From Coffea arabica (lineage: Eukaryota > Streptophyta > Magnoliopsida > Gentianales > Rubiaceae): a DNA stretch of 64,000 nucleotides. Below are positions 23,407 to 36,200 of the stretch, in pieces. The notes beneath the pieces are model-generated. The model was not told where the DNA came from and ran no database searches. It saw only the letters and a list, made by a program, of their open reading frames with translations. The DNA is taken from the NCBI RefSeq assembly GCF_036785885.1, contig NC_092312.1, positions 23,082,001-23,146,000 on the forward strand, written 5' to 3'. How positions within the stretch are numbered: the first letter of the stretch is position 1; each line of letters opens with the position of its first letter. The translations under genes were made by a program, and so were the position numbers.

Positions 23407-26400
23407 TCAATTAGCAGCTCCATTCTCTTTCTGAATCCACCGCCTTGCATGTTTTCCTGAACTTCGTCCTCTGTGTGAATGCTTCCTGCCACTGAAGTTT
23501 CTATGCTTGCTGGTGCTAGGCCTATTTGATGGAACACTTGGTGTTGCTCCTGATCCCACAACTCCATCTTCACTTTGTTGCCCATCGGTTTCTTTCTCCG
23601 AGGAAATTGAAGATGGTGGAGCCGACCGAGGTAGAAACATACCAGGCAACAGTACTTCGTGCTTTTTGGGTTCAATTAAGCCATCATTCTCTTTCTGAAG
23701 TTTCAATATGGCCTCATATTTCTGCCTTCTACTTTTCTCCGAATAAGACTGAAGAAGATTATCCTCGTCTACGGATTCAGTTCCACTCGAACTCTATTTT
23801 TCATCAAGGAGGATTAATATCGTGAGAAAAAATTGACATAAGATGGAGTCAGGATAAGAAATTCCCCACGCCATATGTAAAAGCAATATAAATTGCCTAG
23901 GCAACCAATTTAGAATATTCCTAACCCAATTCTATGTTAAAAGAGTATTCCTAACCTAATTTCAGGCATTACTAAAATCACTGCTGTTAGAAAGAAAAGA
24001 AATGGCACATCTGAGCATCCACTTAGATAAAGGAAAATCAGAGTCTCCCATCCCCACCTCTCTTCTCCTGCCCTCTTTTATTTTTCTTCTCCTCATCCCC
24101 TCTCTTGTTGCTCTTCTTTCTTCGCTCTTCTTCTGGGCCTTTTTAATGATCGCACTTGGTTAGTCTTCTCTCTTAGCCATTTATAAAATTTTCCTATTTC
24201 ATACTTATACTTGCTTTTCAGTTGCTTTAGGCTCAGAACAGTGGGAGTTCATACTTTTAACAGATTAAAATTTTTATGCTCTATGTTCCTTTCACTTTAA
24301 CATAGCCGGCTCTATCAGCTATATCTAAAGCAGGATCTTTAGGCTATGACGCGCTATGGATGACAAACAACTATGATTTTGAGCCAATGTCTTAAATGAT
24401 ACTCCCTCTGTCCCAATAAAAGGGATGCTTTCCAAAATTATAAATTTTCAAAAACAGTTCAAGCAGATTTGAATTTGAGCTGTTTGTGCCATCTTTGCCC
24501 CCATTCATAAGTGCAAAAACTCATAGCGTCAGAATTGTTATGACAAAAGATGCCGTTGGTCCTACGGCATTTCAAATCCATTTTATAGACTGTAAGAACC
24601 ACACACCAAAGTTGACCACATATATTTGTGGTGCCTCTCACACGCCACTCCTTTCTTCCAAATGCATCCATTTGTGGGTCCCAATAACTCTTTTATCAAT
24701 ACCCTATTCTTGAAGGTAACACTGAAATGTTTGATAGAAGAATTGTAGAATGACTCAAATTTTGGGGCAGTGAAAACGGTGAAACATCACAATAACAATG
24801 GGATGGAGGGAGTATTACATTTGCAGAAATTTGGAAAAGGTTGACAACATTTATTGTTAGATAAATACTCTTTGAAATTGAAACTAACATTCCTCCTCAA
24901 AATTGTCAATTATTTCTACTTGTTACTAGGACATGTTTTGTTGCAGTGTAAACAAGCTGCCACTTGGTTTGAAACTCAATCAGCTAACCCCACTTAGTGA
25001 CAACCTATATATAGACAAATTAGATTTTGGTCTTAAACAATACTTTTAACTAAGTAAACCTGTTCCAAGCCTTTACAAAATGCTCCCTGAAACAGTTGTC
25101 TGACATTGTGAAGCTAATTTCATTTATTGTAAGTTGGAGGGGGAGTTCTAATATTTTTCATCCTTGAGAAGATCAGGCAATGATTGTGTCACCAAAACTT
25201 ATAGACGGTATCTGTAGTAAACCTTAATATGCCATGACTATTCATATGCAATATGCTTTTAAATTAGAGCTAGCCAATAAGTAGATAATTCAGTTTATTC
25301 AGCATGTAAACCACATGAAATCATAATGGTTTAGCAGGTTGAAGGAGTTTGTTGACTTACCAAATGATAGTCAGTTCCGACCAAGTCAAGTACATGTTCA
25401 ATATCCTTTGCAAGAAAAACTTTACGACAAACAGGACACTCTCCCATCCTTTCTTCAGTAATTTCGCACATACCTGCGCACAACAATAAGTCCGTAATAA
25501 CCCAGGTTCAGCAGATATCACAACCTTGAGAATAATGCTGAACTAGAGCATCCACTACTAAAACTACCAGCACTTGATGGTTTCTATATTTGCAAGTAAT
25601 TTTTAAAGCAGGTTCAACTGCTTGGTTCATAAATACATTTCCTACCCTCTTTTACACTATGAGATAGCTGGGCAATGAGCAATATTCTCCAGCGACTTTG
25701 AGTTTACAAGTCAAATACCATAACCTGAGTTAACTGTCTATACTAGATGGCGATAGTTTGAGGACTATTTTTATAAAACTATATCAATGTTTGTGGCAGT
25801 CAGGAACGTTTTTTGGCTTGATATCGCTTTTCCACTACTGTTATATATGCTATAATTGCGCTAGCTTTCATATGCTAACTTCTCAAAAAACAATGACAAT
25901 AATCAGTTGGGTTTTCCCAAGTGGTTGAGAATAAGAGCTTCAAGAGTAAGTTAAATCAGTGAAAATGTAACCAAAAGAAAAAAAAAAGAAAAAATGAATC
26001 ACACGAGAATAGGTTATATAAACATATAAATTTGAGGAGCAAAAACCAGACAAAGAGAGGGTAGGAAACCCCCAACCTCAGTCCCACAGTTGCCTACACT
26101 GTGACCTGCAGCTAAATTGCTGCAGATAAGGCAGCATAAATTTGTCTTTTTGCTTTACCTCAAACAGAAGATTGTTATTTTGTTTTTTATTTACTATTCC
26201 TTTTTTGGTTGAATAGCTAGATAAATGTAATAAGAAGAGTATTGCAAATGGTTCCTATTATGAAGCACCTTCTTGGTCTTCCATGTCCTTGATAGATGTG
26301 ACAGAACAAGAAGCATTTGCATGATCCAATTCTTTTTGAGCTTGAAGCCAGTTCCACCATCTGATGATGCATTCACTGCAATCATTATAAAGCACATCAG

Positions 26401-27620
26401 GAAACCCCAGTACAAAAGTTTAGCCAAATGTTACCTGAAAAAGATAACAATTCCCATTACAACAAAATGCACGAGGCTATTTCACCGAGAACTCTACTTA
26501 CCAGTGAAAGCAATGAAAACAGGACATCAACTTCATAAATGGCAATGAGTCATTGCCATCTTTCTCATCGAGTAATGGATTCAAGCATAATGGGCAATCG
26601 CCATCTGGATGATTCATACTAGAGAGCTTCTCCACTGCTTCCTAACAATACATCCAAGTTCATCAATAGCTTGAACATGTGTTAATTATTAATTGCTATG
26701 AAAATTTCATATGCACCATCAATGTGCTATATAACTACTCTAAAGCAACAAAAACACTATTTGACCGATTGATCAGTGGCCCAAGAATAATAAGCATACA
26801 TCCATCACTAAAATTTCTGTCTTTCAACGAAAACATAATTAATTAAATGATAACTACAATTTGGGCAAAACAAGGCAATCTTTTACGAGCAGTAAAACAA
26901 AAGATTACCTCACATAGTGCAACAAGCATCAAACACGAGGAGAGTTCAATGGCCTTGTCCCTTATACTAGCTATTAACTGATTTTGCCTCACATCATCTA
27001 AACCCTTTGAATCAACAATGCTAATAATTGGCGGTTCATCCGGATACTGGCAACCACAAAAAATCAATAATTACTAATCCTCCAATACGCATAAAAGAAA
27101 AAAGATAACTAAGTGGGCAATCTAAATTTTTGTTTTTACTGATAAAGTACCTTAGACGTTGCTTGAATCCCAATAATTGCTTCCACAAACTGCAACATTT
27201 TTTCTTTGTCAAGATCAAAAATTGAACAGAAAATAGCATGAATTCCCCAAAAAGAAAAAGAAAAGGAATCAAACCCACAATCATTATCAGATAAAGATTG
27301 TAGCTTTGGCATGAAAAACAAAGAACCAGCTGAAAATCAATCAGAGAAATTCAAAATTTGGGCAATTATGTATTTGCAATCATTCCCAGTACCATACAAA
27401 GCACAACTAACATCTTAAAAGACGGGATTTTTTCCTTTATTTGTGGGACGGGATAGGTTGAAGGGGATTGTATTACCTGTTGAGAAGAGACATCGGCAGT
27501 GCGGGGTTTAACCTGGATGTGGAGGTGGGGAGGGTAGTTTCGAAGAATATAGGAGTCTTGGCTATAAACTGCTTCCACAGCTTCCAATTCTGCGGCCACT
27601 TCTTCTTCTGAAGCAGCCAT
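23407..27620 (-). CDS. RWD-domain RING E3 ubiquitin ligase, RNF25-like
   Basis: Predicted E3 ubiquitin ligase of 355 aa. Exons in gene order: 27620-27477, 27189-27151, 27046-26909, 26641-26502, 26375-26269, 25473-25361, 23793-23407; all introns GT-AG and all phases agree. Residues ~1-107 form an RWD domain (starts MAASEEEVAAELEAVEAVY; contains YPDEPPIISI). A RING follows: CPLC (Cys123, Cys126), CFHCFHCEC (Cys148 to Cys156) and, after a ~45-residue insert containing the conserved-looking WWNWLQ, CPVC (Cys202, Cys205). This wide spacing between ligand pairs is characteristic of RNF25-type proteins. The C terminus is Ser/Arg-rich and ends HARRWIQKENGAAN. In animals RNF25 ubiquitinates substrates including ribosomal proteins at stalled ribosomes; a similar role here is inference. 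A Stowaway-like MITE lies in the last intron. Confidence 0.9.
24402..24812. mobile_element. Stowaway-like MITE in the last intron of the RNF25-like gene
   Basis: Termini CTCCCTCTGTCCC (left) and, inverted, CTCCCTCCATCCC (right) flank 411 bp and are bordered by TA on both sides (24400-24401, 24813-24814). This is the terminal signature and TA target duplication of Tc1/mariner-type Stowaway MITEs. The inverted similarity continues inward past the 13-bp terminus. It lies in the intron between 25360 and 23794, so it is transcribed in the pre-mRNA. Confidence 0.8.
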
Positions 27621-28803
27621 TTATTTGTTGTATTTGCAGAAGGCAGGCAATCTCCGTTAGCTTTTCTTGGTTTGGAGAAACAGGTTTGATTGAGGTTGGC
27701 CCGAAGCCAAGAATCTGTCAAGTGCCTGTAATTTCTTTATTCTTATTTTTTCTCCTTTGGTTATGGAAAAGCAAAAGATTCGTCTAAATTATAGAGAAGT
27801 TTTGAAACTTTTGATCCTCGTACTTTCACCGGACTGCAGAATAGTCTTTGTTCAATGCCACCGCCCAAACTACAGTGGACATTTTAGTACCCTAAATTAA
27901 TAATGTGCGAAATTCATTTTATTTTTTCAGACATCTAAGTGGAATTAAATTATTTTAATTTCCAAACTTTTTTTAATCTAAGTTTTTTTTTTTTCAACGA
28001 TGCTTGAAAATCACTCATCTAAAAGAGATTCACAAAACTCCACTGTCCAGGCAATTGTTAGCTGGAAGGGAGCTCAGTGGACTTTTAAAGGGAGATCCTC
28101 TCACACTCCTGAACCAACGTGGGAAAGGGGAAAGAAGAATACTCAGACTAACGCTAGCTATTGCCCTCTCCGTTTCTTGTTTTCTTTTCAACAATGCTTG
28201 AAAATCACTCATCAAAAGGGGGATTCACTAAACTCCATTGTCCAGGCAATTGCTGACGGGAAGGGATCTCAGTGGACTTTTTTTAATCTAATGCTTATAT
28301 TTTCGAAATTTCATCCATTCATTGTCAAGCCATCTCAGTAGGGTTCATCTATTTGACATGTTAAGAAAATTCGCCATTTGAATGTCATCCCAAGTACACA
28401 AGTTAAAATCCTAATCAGATATCGATCAGGCCAAAACAATGAGACTCTAAGAATTTAATCAAGCTTTTTCATTTGTATCTCTTTCTTCGGAAAGTGGGTT
28501 AATTGGCAAACTGGTTGCTTCATAAATGACTAATTTTTTTAATAAGTCAGAAGTGGCAAAATTGAGTCGACATAAAATTCTATCCCTTTGTTTTTTTTTT
28601 TTTGGGACTAGACTCATTTCATCGGAGACTGTTACATGAAAATTGCAAAAGCCAATTTGAGGTTTAGTTTTTTAAAATAGAATTCCTCCAATATTTAAAG
28701 TTGTGGACCTTTGGACCCAGCAAAAAATAATACACCTTGGATTGAGTATACGGAAACTTTTTAAATATTTTTTTTTAGGATAAATATACAATTTGCAAAC
28801 TAT
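27621..28803. other. Upstream region of the RNF25-like gene
   Basis: The 5' UTR and promoter of the minus-strand ligase gene should lie just above 27620. A 92-bp direct duplication (annotated separately) occupies 27995-28280. No TATA box was fixed with confidence. No other gene seen. Confidence 0.4.
27995..28280 (+). repeat. Spaced ~92-bp direct duplication upstream of the RNF25-like gene
   Basis: Units at 27995-28086 and 28189-28280 begin CAACRATGCTTGAAAATCAC and share GTCCAGGCAATTG and CTCAGTGGACTTTT with scattered substitutions, at a 194-bp offset. TTTTAATCTA precedes the first and follows the second unit. The spacer is unrelated. Because both copies keep the same frame open (28000-28341) the region looks like an ORF, but it matches no protein I know. 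Confidence 0.85.
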
Positions 28804-28958
28804 TGTTTGGATTGTGTTTTATTTCCCAAATTTTATCTGCTTACATCATCATTACAATTTCCAATACACCTTTTTATCTTCCCAATTACCTTTTTATCTC
28901 ACACACATCACATCACAAAAAGTGCTATAGTAAAAATATTCCAAATAAAACACAATCC
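28804..28958 (-). mobile_element. MITE family A, copy with clear TIRs
   Basis: 155 bp. The left end reads TTTGGATTGTGTTTTATTTC and the right end, inverted, reads TGGATTGTGTTTTATTTGG, so the TIR is near-perfect over about 17 bp. The interior has CACCTTTTTATCTTCCCAAT and CACATCACATCACAAAAAGT, shared with the other family A copies. No coding capacity. Confidence 0.8.
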
Positions 28959-29019
28959 ATTACGTAGTATTCCCAACGACTTGCGTGGGCAAAAAACTCG
29001 TAGTTATTAAATTTGGCTT

Positions 29020-29790
29020 GGGGAGGAATCCGATGAAGGAGATTGGTCAACGAGTTGCTGGTTGAACTAGTAGATGAGTAGTTGAACCAATGAATTACTA
29101 AATATACTTAAATATTATGTCTCATAATTTTTGATATGGTTTAAACCATAATAAACTATGTCATAGTAAATGTTCTGTTACTCTAATTCATTATAAAATC
29201 ATTAATTCTTATAAAAATCAACAAAAACTAAATTTAATTAGTAATCCACCAAGTTTCAAGTATAAAATTTTATCTATATATAATGTCATTATCTAGTTTA
29301 TTTACGAATTTTAAATGCAAAAGGTTAATAGGAATGATATCTGCCTTTAAAATGAATTGTGTAATATGTTTTTTTGAAATCTATTTCATAACTAATAGAG
29401 TTTGGGTAAAATTTTATTGGAAGATTCCAAATATTTTTTTAAGAAATAAAATAAGAATAAAAATCTAATATATATAATATGGGAAGGACTAACAACCAAT
29501 AGATAAGCTATTGGTTCAATAGTGATTGCACTTTGCTTGCACACATGAGGTCTTGTGTTGAATGCATCACTCCAACATCTTATCAAAATTTTTCCCATAA
29601 AAACATGCTAAACCTAGGTTCCTCACAACACTAGCTAGTTCATCTAATTGATCGGTTGAACTGTCGATTTGTTGACTTGTCAACGAATTTATTGCTTAAA
29701 CCATCCAATTAAAGACCCAACTCGGTTCAATTGTCGGTTCATCGGATTGACCAGTTGAACCACACAGCCCGGCCCGTAACTTTGGTAAGA
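29020..29790. mobile_element. Probable inverted-repeat element with GGTTGAAC-rich ends
   Basis: AATCCGATGAAGGAGATTGG at 29027 corresponds, inverted, to AATCCGATGAACCGACAATT at the right end (outer edge near 29748). Both ends go on with GAGTTG and repeated GGTTGAAC motifs. The interior at about 29509-29600 has a tRNA-like stretch (TTGGTTCAATAGTG ... GAGGTCTTGTGTTGAATGC). Boundaries and target duplication are unresolved. It could be a SINE nested in a TIR element. Confidence 0.4.
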
Positions 29791-29862
29791 GAGTACCATT
29801 TTCCTCAAGTTAGCGCTAGTCATGCAATTAAAAAAATGATTGACAATGTGAGGGAAAAAGAA

Positions 29863-29885
29863 ACACACACACACACACACACACA
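29863..29885. repeat. (AC)n microsatellite
   Basis: Uninterrupted AC dinucleotide run of about 23 bp between the inverted-repeat element and the 3' end of the glycyl-tRNA synthetase gene. The 29890-30209 stretch beyond it is the presumed 3' UTR of that gene. Confidence 0.9.
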
Positions 29886-30209
29886 ATTATTTCAAGATCA
29901 TGCGCTTGAACAACCACAGTAGATGTTTACAGCAGTCTAGAAACAATGAAGACAGTTCATCCATCCTATCTTTTCAATTGGGATTCAGCTTGTATCAGTA
30001 AAATGGTATCAGGTGGGATATTTACAAAATGCGTACCAAATCACATATACTTTCTGTTTCCAATATCTCAATCTAACAATAACGCCTTCTGAGGGGAAAA
30101 AATTGTATTACTGCAGCATTTCTATCCAATATTCTCATCATCTGCCTTTTGCCTCTTAAAAGTATGACTACGGTTCCTAATTTTGTATACATCAAAGCAA
30201 AACAAAGTC

Positions 30210-33200
30210 TCAAAATCCTGGCAAAACTGAGAGGTCAGCTATCCCTTTCGGAAGCTCAGCAATCTTTTGTAGTAGTGCAAGCCTGTTCTTTCTGATCCTC
30301 TCATCTTCCTGCAGCATAAATGGAGTGAACATGGTGTACATAATTAAGAGAATAATGCTAAAGAAATGGATATATTACAGTTGTGAAATCCAATACCATA
30401 GCAACCAGCAGGCAGAAAAAAGGGCATGGTTGAAAAATGATAAAGATACTCGACATACTAAAATGTTATTTCTCTGATCTGCAGCAACGCACCATCGATT
30501 TTGTTTGGACAACTTGTATGAAGATGGAAGTAAAAAGTCCTCAAGTCATCTTTTTTAATTGTGAGTGCAAAGCATAGAACATTACTCCAAGCATCTCAAG
30601 TCACAAAGGCAACCTTTATGTGCGAAAGCAATTTGGTTCCAATAGTAAAATCCTGGTGGATGAGTTTGTCACTCACGGACATTGAACTTTTTAAACAAAT
30701 TGATAGACCATTAGGTTTCACTATAGACAAGCACTCTTGCCCACTTTTTCATTCCTAGTAATTCGGTTGCAACAGTAAGCAGAGCAACTTGCAAAACAAG
30801 AATAAAAGTTGGTGACAATGGATCCGAAGGACAAGGAATGGTAGACACAGGGAAAGATAGATGACTGGAAAGAGCCAGATACATTAAAAAAATAAAATAT
30901 AATTATAAATAAATAAATAATCAGTACATTTTCCAAGATAATAAGTGCAGACCCAAAAGGACAGATTTGTTTAGTTGAATTTTCTGACAAATGATGTTTT
31001 CTCAAAAGCAAGCAAAGTTGCAGATTCAAGGAAATGAAACAGGTCTTCCGCCATCCCTAAAGTATGCTAAGAAGATGGCAAGAATTGGCAAACCACTTCT
31101 TTGCTGGAAATGCACTGTTTCCAGTTCATAATTATGTTACCAAGGAAAATAAAGCAAGTGCCAGGGGAGCAAAAAGGCTACAGATTTTAGTAGCACTTCC
31201 ACTAGAAAACAAGTCTTGTAAATAATAATAATAATAATAATAATAATGAAGAAGAAGTGTGATTTTCCAGTGCAAAAACCAACTCCTCAGCCCCGTTAAA
31301 TAGATATCCATGTTTGAGTTTCTTGATTGAGCTTTCTTTCTTCCCTCAAATATTTTCTTCATGAATTTTAAAGCTATTGGTATAACTCTTCAACTTGTTC
31401 ATCTACATGGCAGAATAGGAAACTTTCTAAAGTATATCTGCTGTGCCCAGACTTTGAATCTCTGAATCCTTAAGCCCGGTGCAATTAATCCAATGTAACC
31501 CAATCGGTGAACCAAATGTGACTGAACATATAGAGATACACATGTATTATAAGCCATCTACAAAATCATTAGACCAGCAAATAGAGTTATTAAAAAGGCC
31601 TTACCACTCTTAAATTCTGAAATATCAATAGAGAGGTAGCCATGTTTATGATATTCAAAGAACATAATGGTGAAACTATCCATAACAAACTTGAAAGACG
31701 CTCAAGAACTTGAGTCAAAAGATGTTTTATCAAGATGAAATTCTAAGATAAAAATATAGTGTCACAACATATGTACTACTTTGCTCTTAAGTAACAGACT
31801 AAACAACAAAGGCAAGCAGGCTGTCAAATTCCAAGAGACCATCTTACAAAGTAATTCGTCATGCTGTAACCTATAAATCAAGAACTACATCCACTTGAGC
31901 ACAAGTAAGGTTCGGCCATGCATAAACATAAGCAATATCATGATGCTTAATAAGAAAAATTCAGCAATAGACATAGCAGATATAAATGTACTTCTATTAA
32001 GCAGTAAGGAAAACCAAATACAACGTACCACCATCACAAACACATTATTGAAGAAATCTTCCAGTGGCTGTAATAGTTTGTGAGATGTTTCAACAAAATC
32101 ATCCACTTCCATACCTATACAATAGACAAAAACATGGATAGAAAAGTTAGGTTGCAACTGTTGCCAAGAATAAGTCAGTACTAAACAAACAAAACTAAGG
32201 TGATTATTTACTCGAACCAATTTTCCTCAAAGTCAACGGAATAAGTTGCTTGAATAGATGAGATGCAACTCGAAGCGGATCAGTTAGTGGAAATGAAAAG
32301 CATACCGGGATGGATGTTGTTTCTCAATGACAAGTAAGTGCTCCACAAAGCTCTTTCTTCATTTGTTTCAAATGCTGTTTCATCCACCTAGAAGGAGAAA
32401 AAGGTATGAGAATAGATGTAATAGCATTAAATGTGCACTGATAGATATCAACAGATTATATGCTGTTCGGTACAAGTTTAGCAAACAATCAAAGCAATTG
32501 ATTAGTTAGATGCTTCCTCTGTCCCAATTTCACTATCGTGATTTCTGATTTGGCATGGATGAAAGAGAATCCTATGTCATGATCACAAATATCAACTCTG
32601 AGATGAGCAGGTTAAATTTGCGTCCATGTTGTATCTACAGGTGGCAAACCAACCCACTTAACTAAATTTACCCATATCCGCCCATGAATAGATGGGTATG
32701 GGTATCTTAAATTTTTGTAGATGGATATAAATGGGTTACCCAATAATGCTCATTTAATAAATGGCTATTATTGGGTAACCCATCAAACCCAATTAATCCA
32801 TCTAGAATTCTCTTCTCCCAATTCTCTTCTCTTACCCACCCATTTTTTTTTTCAAATTTTTTATTTTGTCATAATGTTAACTATTTTTGTTTCATTATTA
32901 TTATTATTTGTTGATTTTATCTTATTATTTTATTTTATCTTAGTTTGTTAACTTGCTCATTTTTAGCATTACCAATTTATGATAAGTTTTAGCCTCTTGT
33001 TATCTTTCTAAAATAAAATTTTAAATTTATATATGGAAAAAATGTTAAGGGTTCAAAATTTTTGGATTAAATTTTTATATTAACTTTTATAGTACTTAGT
33101 TCAAATTTTTTTATTCTTATTATTCAATTATTAAATAATATGTAATTTTGCAACATAGAGTATAAATGAAAAAAAAATTGGTAATTAGACTTATTGAACA

Positions 33201-36200
33201 TTATAAGTAAATATTTAAAATTAATAATGGGTACAAAAAGCAGTATAAATTGATAACTTAGTTTGCAAAAATGAATTTAAATGAGTTTACAAAAAATTAA
33301 AATAAATGGGTTATAAATGGGTAATTGAGTTACCCAATTCATTTTTTGACTTACCCATTTATACCCATCTAATTAAATGGGTATAAATGGGTTGACTCAC
33401 TTATATCCATTACCCATTTTACCCAACCCAAGCCCGTCCAAGTCACCCATTTTGACACCTCTAGTTGTATCTAATATGGTACATCTTTTTATTTATTTTA
33501 TTGCATCTGTCCATGACAGGTTAGGTTCACTTTATTTGGAGATGGGATTAAATGGGAAGGAATTATCCTATTTTAAGGAATTATAAGTCAAGTTCTTCCA
33601 ACAACTACAAAAATACCAACCGAAGATTCACAAAAGCCACAAGATCTAGTTACAGTAGTAAAATAGCTGACCTAATGATAACATGACGTAAAACAAATTA
33701 AAAACATCAATCTAACATATCGTCCTCACCACATTCAACATTCCAAAGTTTAGAGCCCTGCTCCATAAACAGACAAGATCCAATGATACAACAGCAAAAA
33801 CTCAGTTCACCTTTTACAAAAACTCATGCTCCTCAAGTTGCTTATTGGCTATATTTCTTTGTAATCTAATGTTTGCTGATCAATTCAAGAACATCAACAT
33901 ATAGTGACATTCAAAGCATCAAATAGTTCAAAAGAAAATATGCCAAAAAGGAAAAAGAGGGCTTGACATAAACCTAGCATAGAGAATACTCTGAAGAAAG
34001 CAAATATAGAATAATTTACATAATAAGAATGAAAGGTACCTCCAGATAAGCATTTATATCCTTTCCACGAACAATTCTTGTTGGACGAGAATATGCCTCA
34101 ACAACCTTCGACAGAGACTCACCCCTTGACAAGGTTTCCATCTAAAAGTAATAAATCAATGATACCATATTGTTTGAAAGTGGGCAAAGGAAAAGGACAA
34201 CCAGAGGAACCATTTGTGTTATCAAATGGCAAAAGGCACCCTCACTCTCCTCAAACTTCACCACGAGTAAAAAACCTTTGTTTGTTTTGTTTATTAGTTT
34301 TGTTCTATGTGGCCGTGTTTTGTGTTTCTCTCTCTTGATACAACCTTAATCAGTAATCAATCGCATTAGAAATGAAGAATTAGGACTAGCAACCCCATTG
34401 GCATTACTGTAGGAGTGGGACATGAGAAAGAGCAGAAAGTTCCCACAACAAAACACACAGCATGTAATTGTGATGTGAAGAGTAGAATATTTCAAGACTT
34501 GCATGATGATCAATTTTGGAGCAGAAAGAATTCAAGCTTTATTACAAGACAACCGTGGGTGGACAAAAACGAAAATAAGATCAGGAGGGAGTACACAGGA
34601 TATACTGATATATATTGGACATAGTGACAAAAATGAAAAATCAGATCAGAAGGGAGTACATAGAATATTGGACATAGTGACAAATTAACAATCACCAAGC
34701 AGACAAAGCAGCTAAACATGCAACAACATGAGAATGAAAAGGCGATATAAGGACTTGATTAAAGTTTTAAGCAGTTTTTGATTACAAGACTTGATAAAGG
34801 ACTTGATTAAAGTTTTAACAACATGAGAATGCAAGCATGACTCTTATCCGTTACCGGGATGAAACCAAGAAAGAAATGCAATTGAAGCATCTGTTTTTTA
34901 TAAGGTAATTAATAAAGAAGAAGAAAGGCACAACCTAAAAGATAAAACATCTAATTAGCGCTGCTATTTGGTGATAGGTGATTAGCAAGTTAATAATTTA
35001 ATAGAATTATCTATTTCCACAAAACATATTCAGAGTCATTCATGTAGATGACCATCAAATACTTACTTTATGTGAAGACTTGGCAGCAAGGCAAGGCAAA
35101 TTTCCCTGCTCTGCCAAAATTGACCGAACCACCTCTGGACTAACTCCGTGGTCCACCTGTTATAAGACCACAATAATTATGGATCAAATCTCCAGCCAAT
35201 ATTTAATTTATGAAAAGCCTCAGACTGCAGAGCAAATTCAGAATACTAGCTCACAAATCACTGCATTCACAGCAAGAAAGAGAAACAACCAGCTCGCAAC
35301 CTGGACTGGTTGTCAACTGAACTTTACAAGCAAGAACTTCAAGACAGTTGCAAAACTAAGAAAAGCCAAGCAATGACGAAAGAAAATGAGCAATTGAGTT
35401 GTATTTTAGCATGTTACTTGATCATAATGCTGTTAGGAGGAAAGCATCAGCAGCAGATTTAAAAGTACAAGTGTTAAAGAAATGATTCATTGGTAACAGA
35501 CTAAAAACTTTTCTCCTACATGTAACTAACTTCGTAGATTGCAATATTTAGACAAAAATTTGACGGAGCACATCCTGGCTTAAATACATGATAACCTAGT
35601 AACCTGAGTGTTTGAAAAGGATTACCCAACTGTCGAAGAAGAGAGGCCTGAAACAAGCTTTTTTGCTCTTTAAATTTGACATCAATTACTGCACAAGCAA
35701 GAAAACAGTAGAAAGAAAGGGCCTATCTAAGTTGGAAGACACAATTTGCAGAAAGTGAAGTGGATAGAATCGAGGAACTGCAAATGATACCTCCCTCGAA
35801 AGTCTTAATTTTACAGTTTGAAAGCAGGAAAATCTAGTGACTCCAGGAAAAGGATATTGATGTAGGTTGGGAAGCTGCTACCTCGACAGCTGCCTAATGT
35901 GTAGAAGGATAGAATAAAGACCATCCATCTTCTACTGAACCATTCTTCATCCAAGAGATCTTCAAACTAGGTATTCAAACTCTCAGGCGCCAAAACCAGT
36001 GAATCATTTCTCTTTAATCCCAAGATGCGTTTACAAAAACGACAAAGGAGAACTTGAATTTTGGACACATATAGCTAGTAAGATGGGAAAGAACTTTAGA
36101 TGGGCACCACTTGAAATGGCTATAGAAATCAATAGAAAAGCCCGAGTACGCCACTCAAGCTTCCTATTCACCAGCTCAAAGCTTGACATTCCTCTCTGCT

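Noticed and set aside
28000..28341. 113-codon open frame across the direct duplication
   Set aside because: The frame stays open because the two repeat copies are in phase. No domain, no start context, no splice partners.
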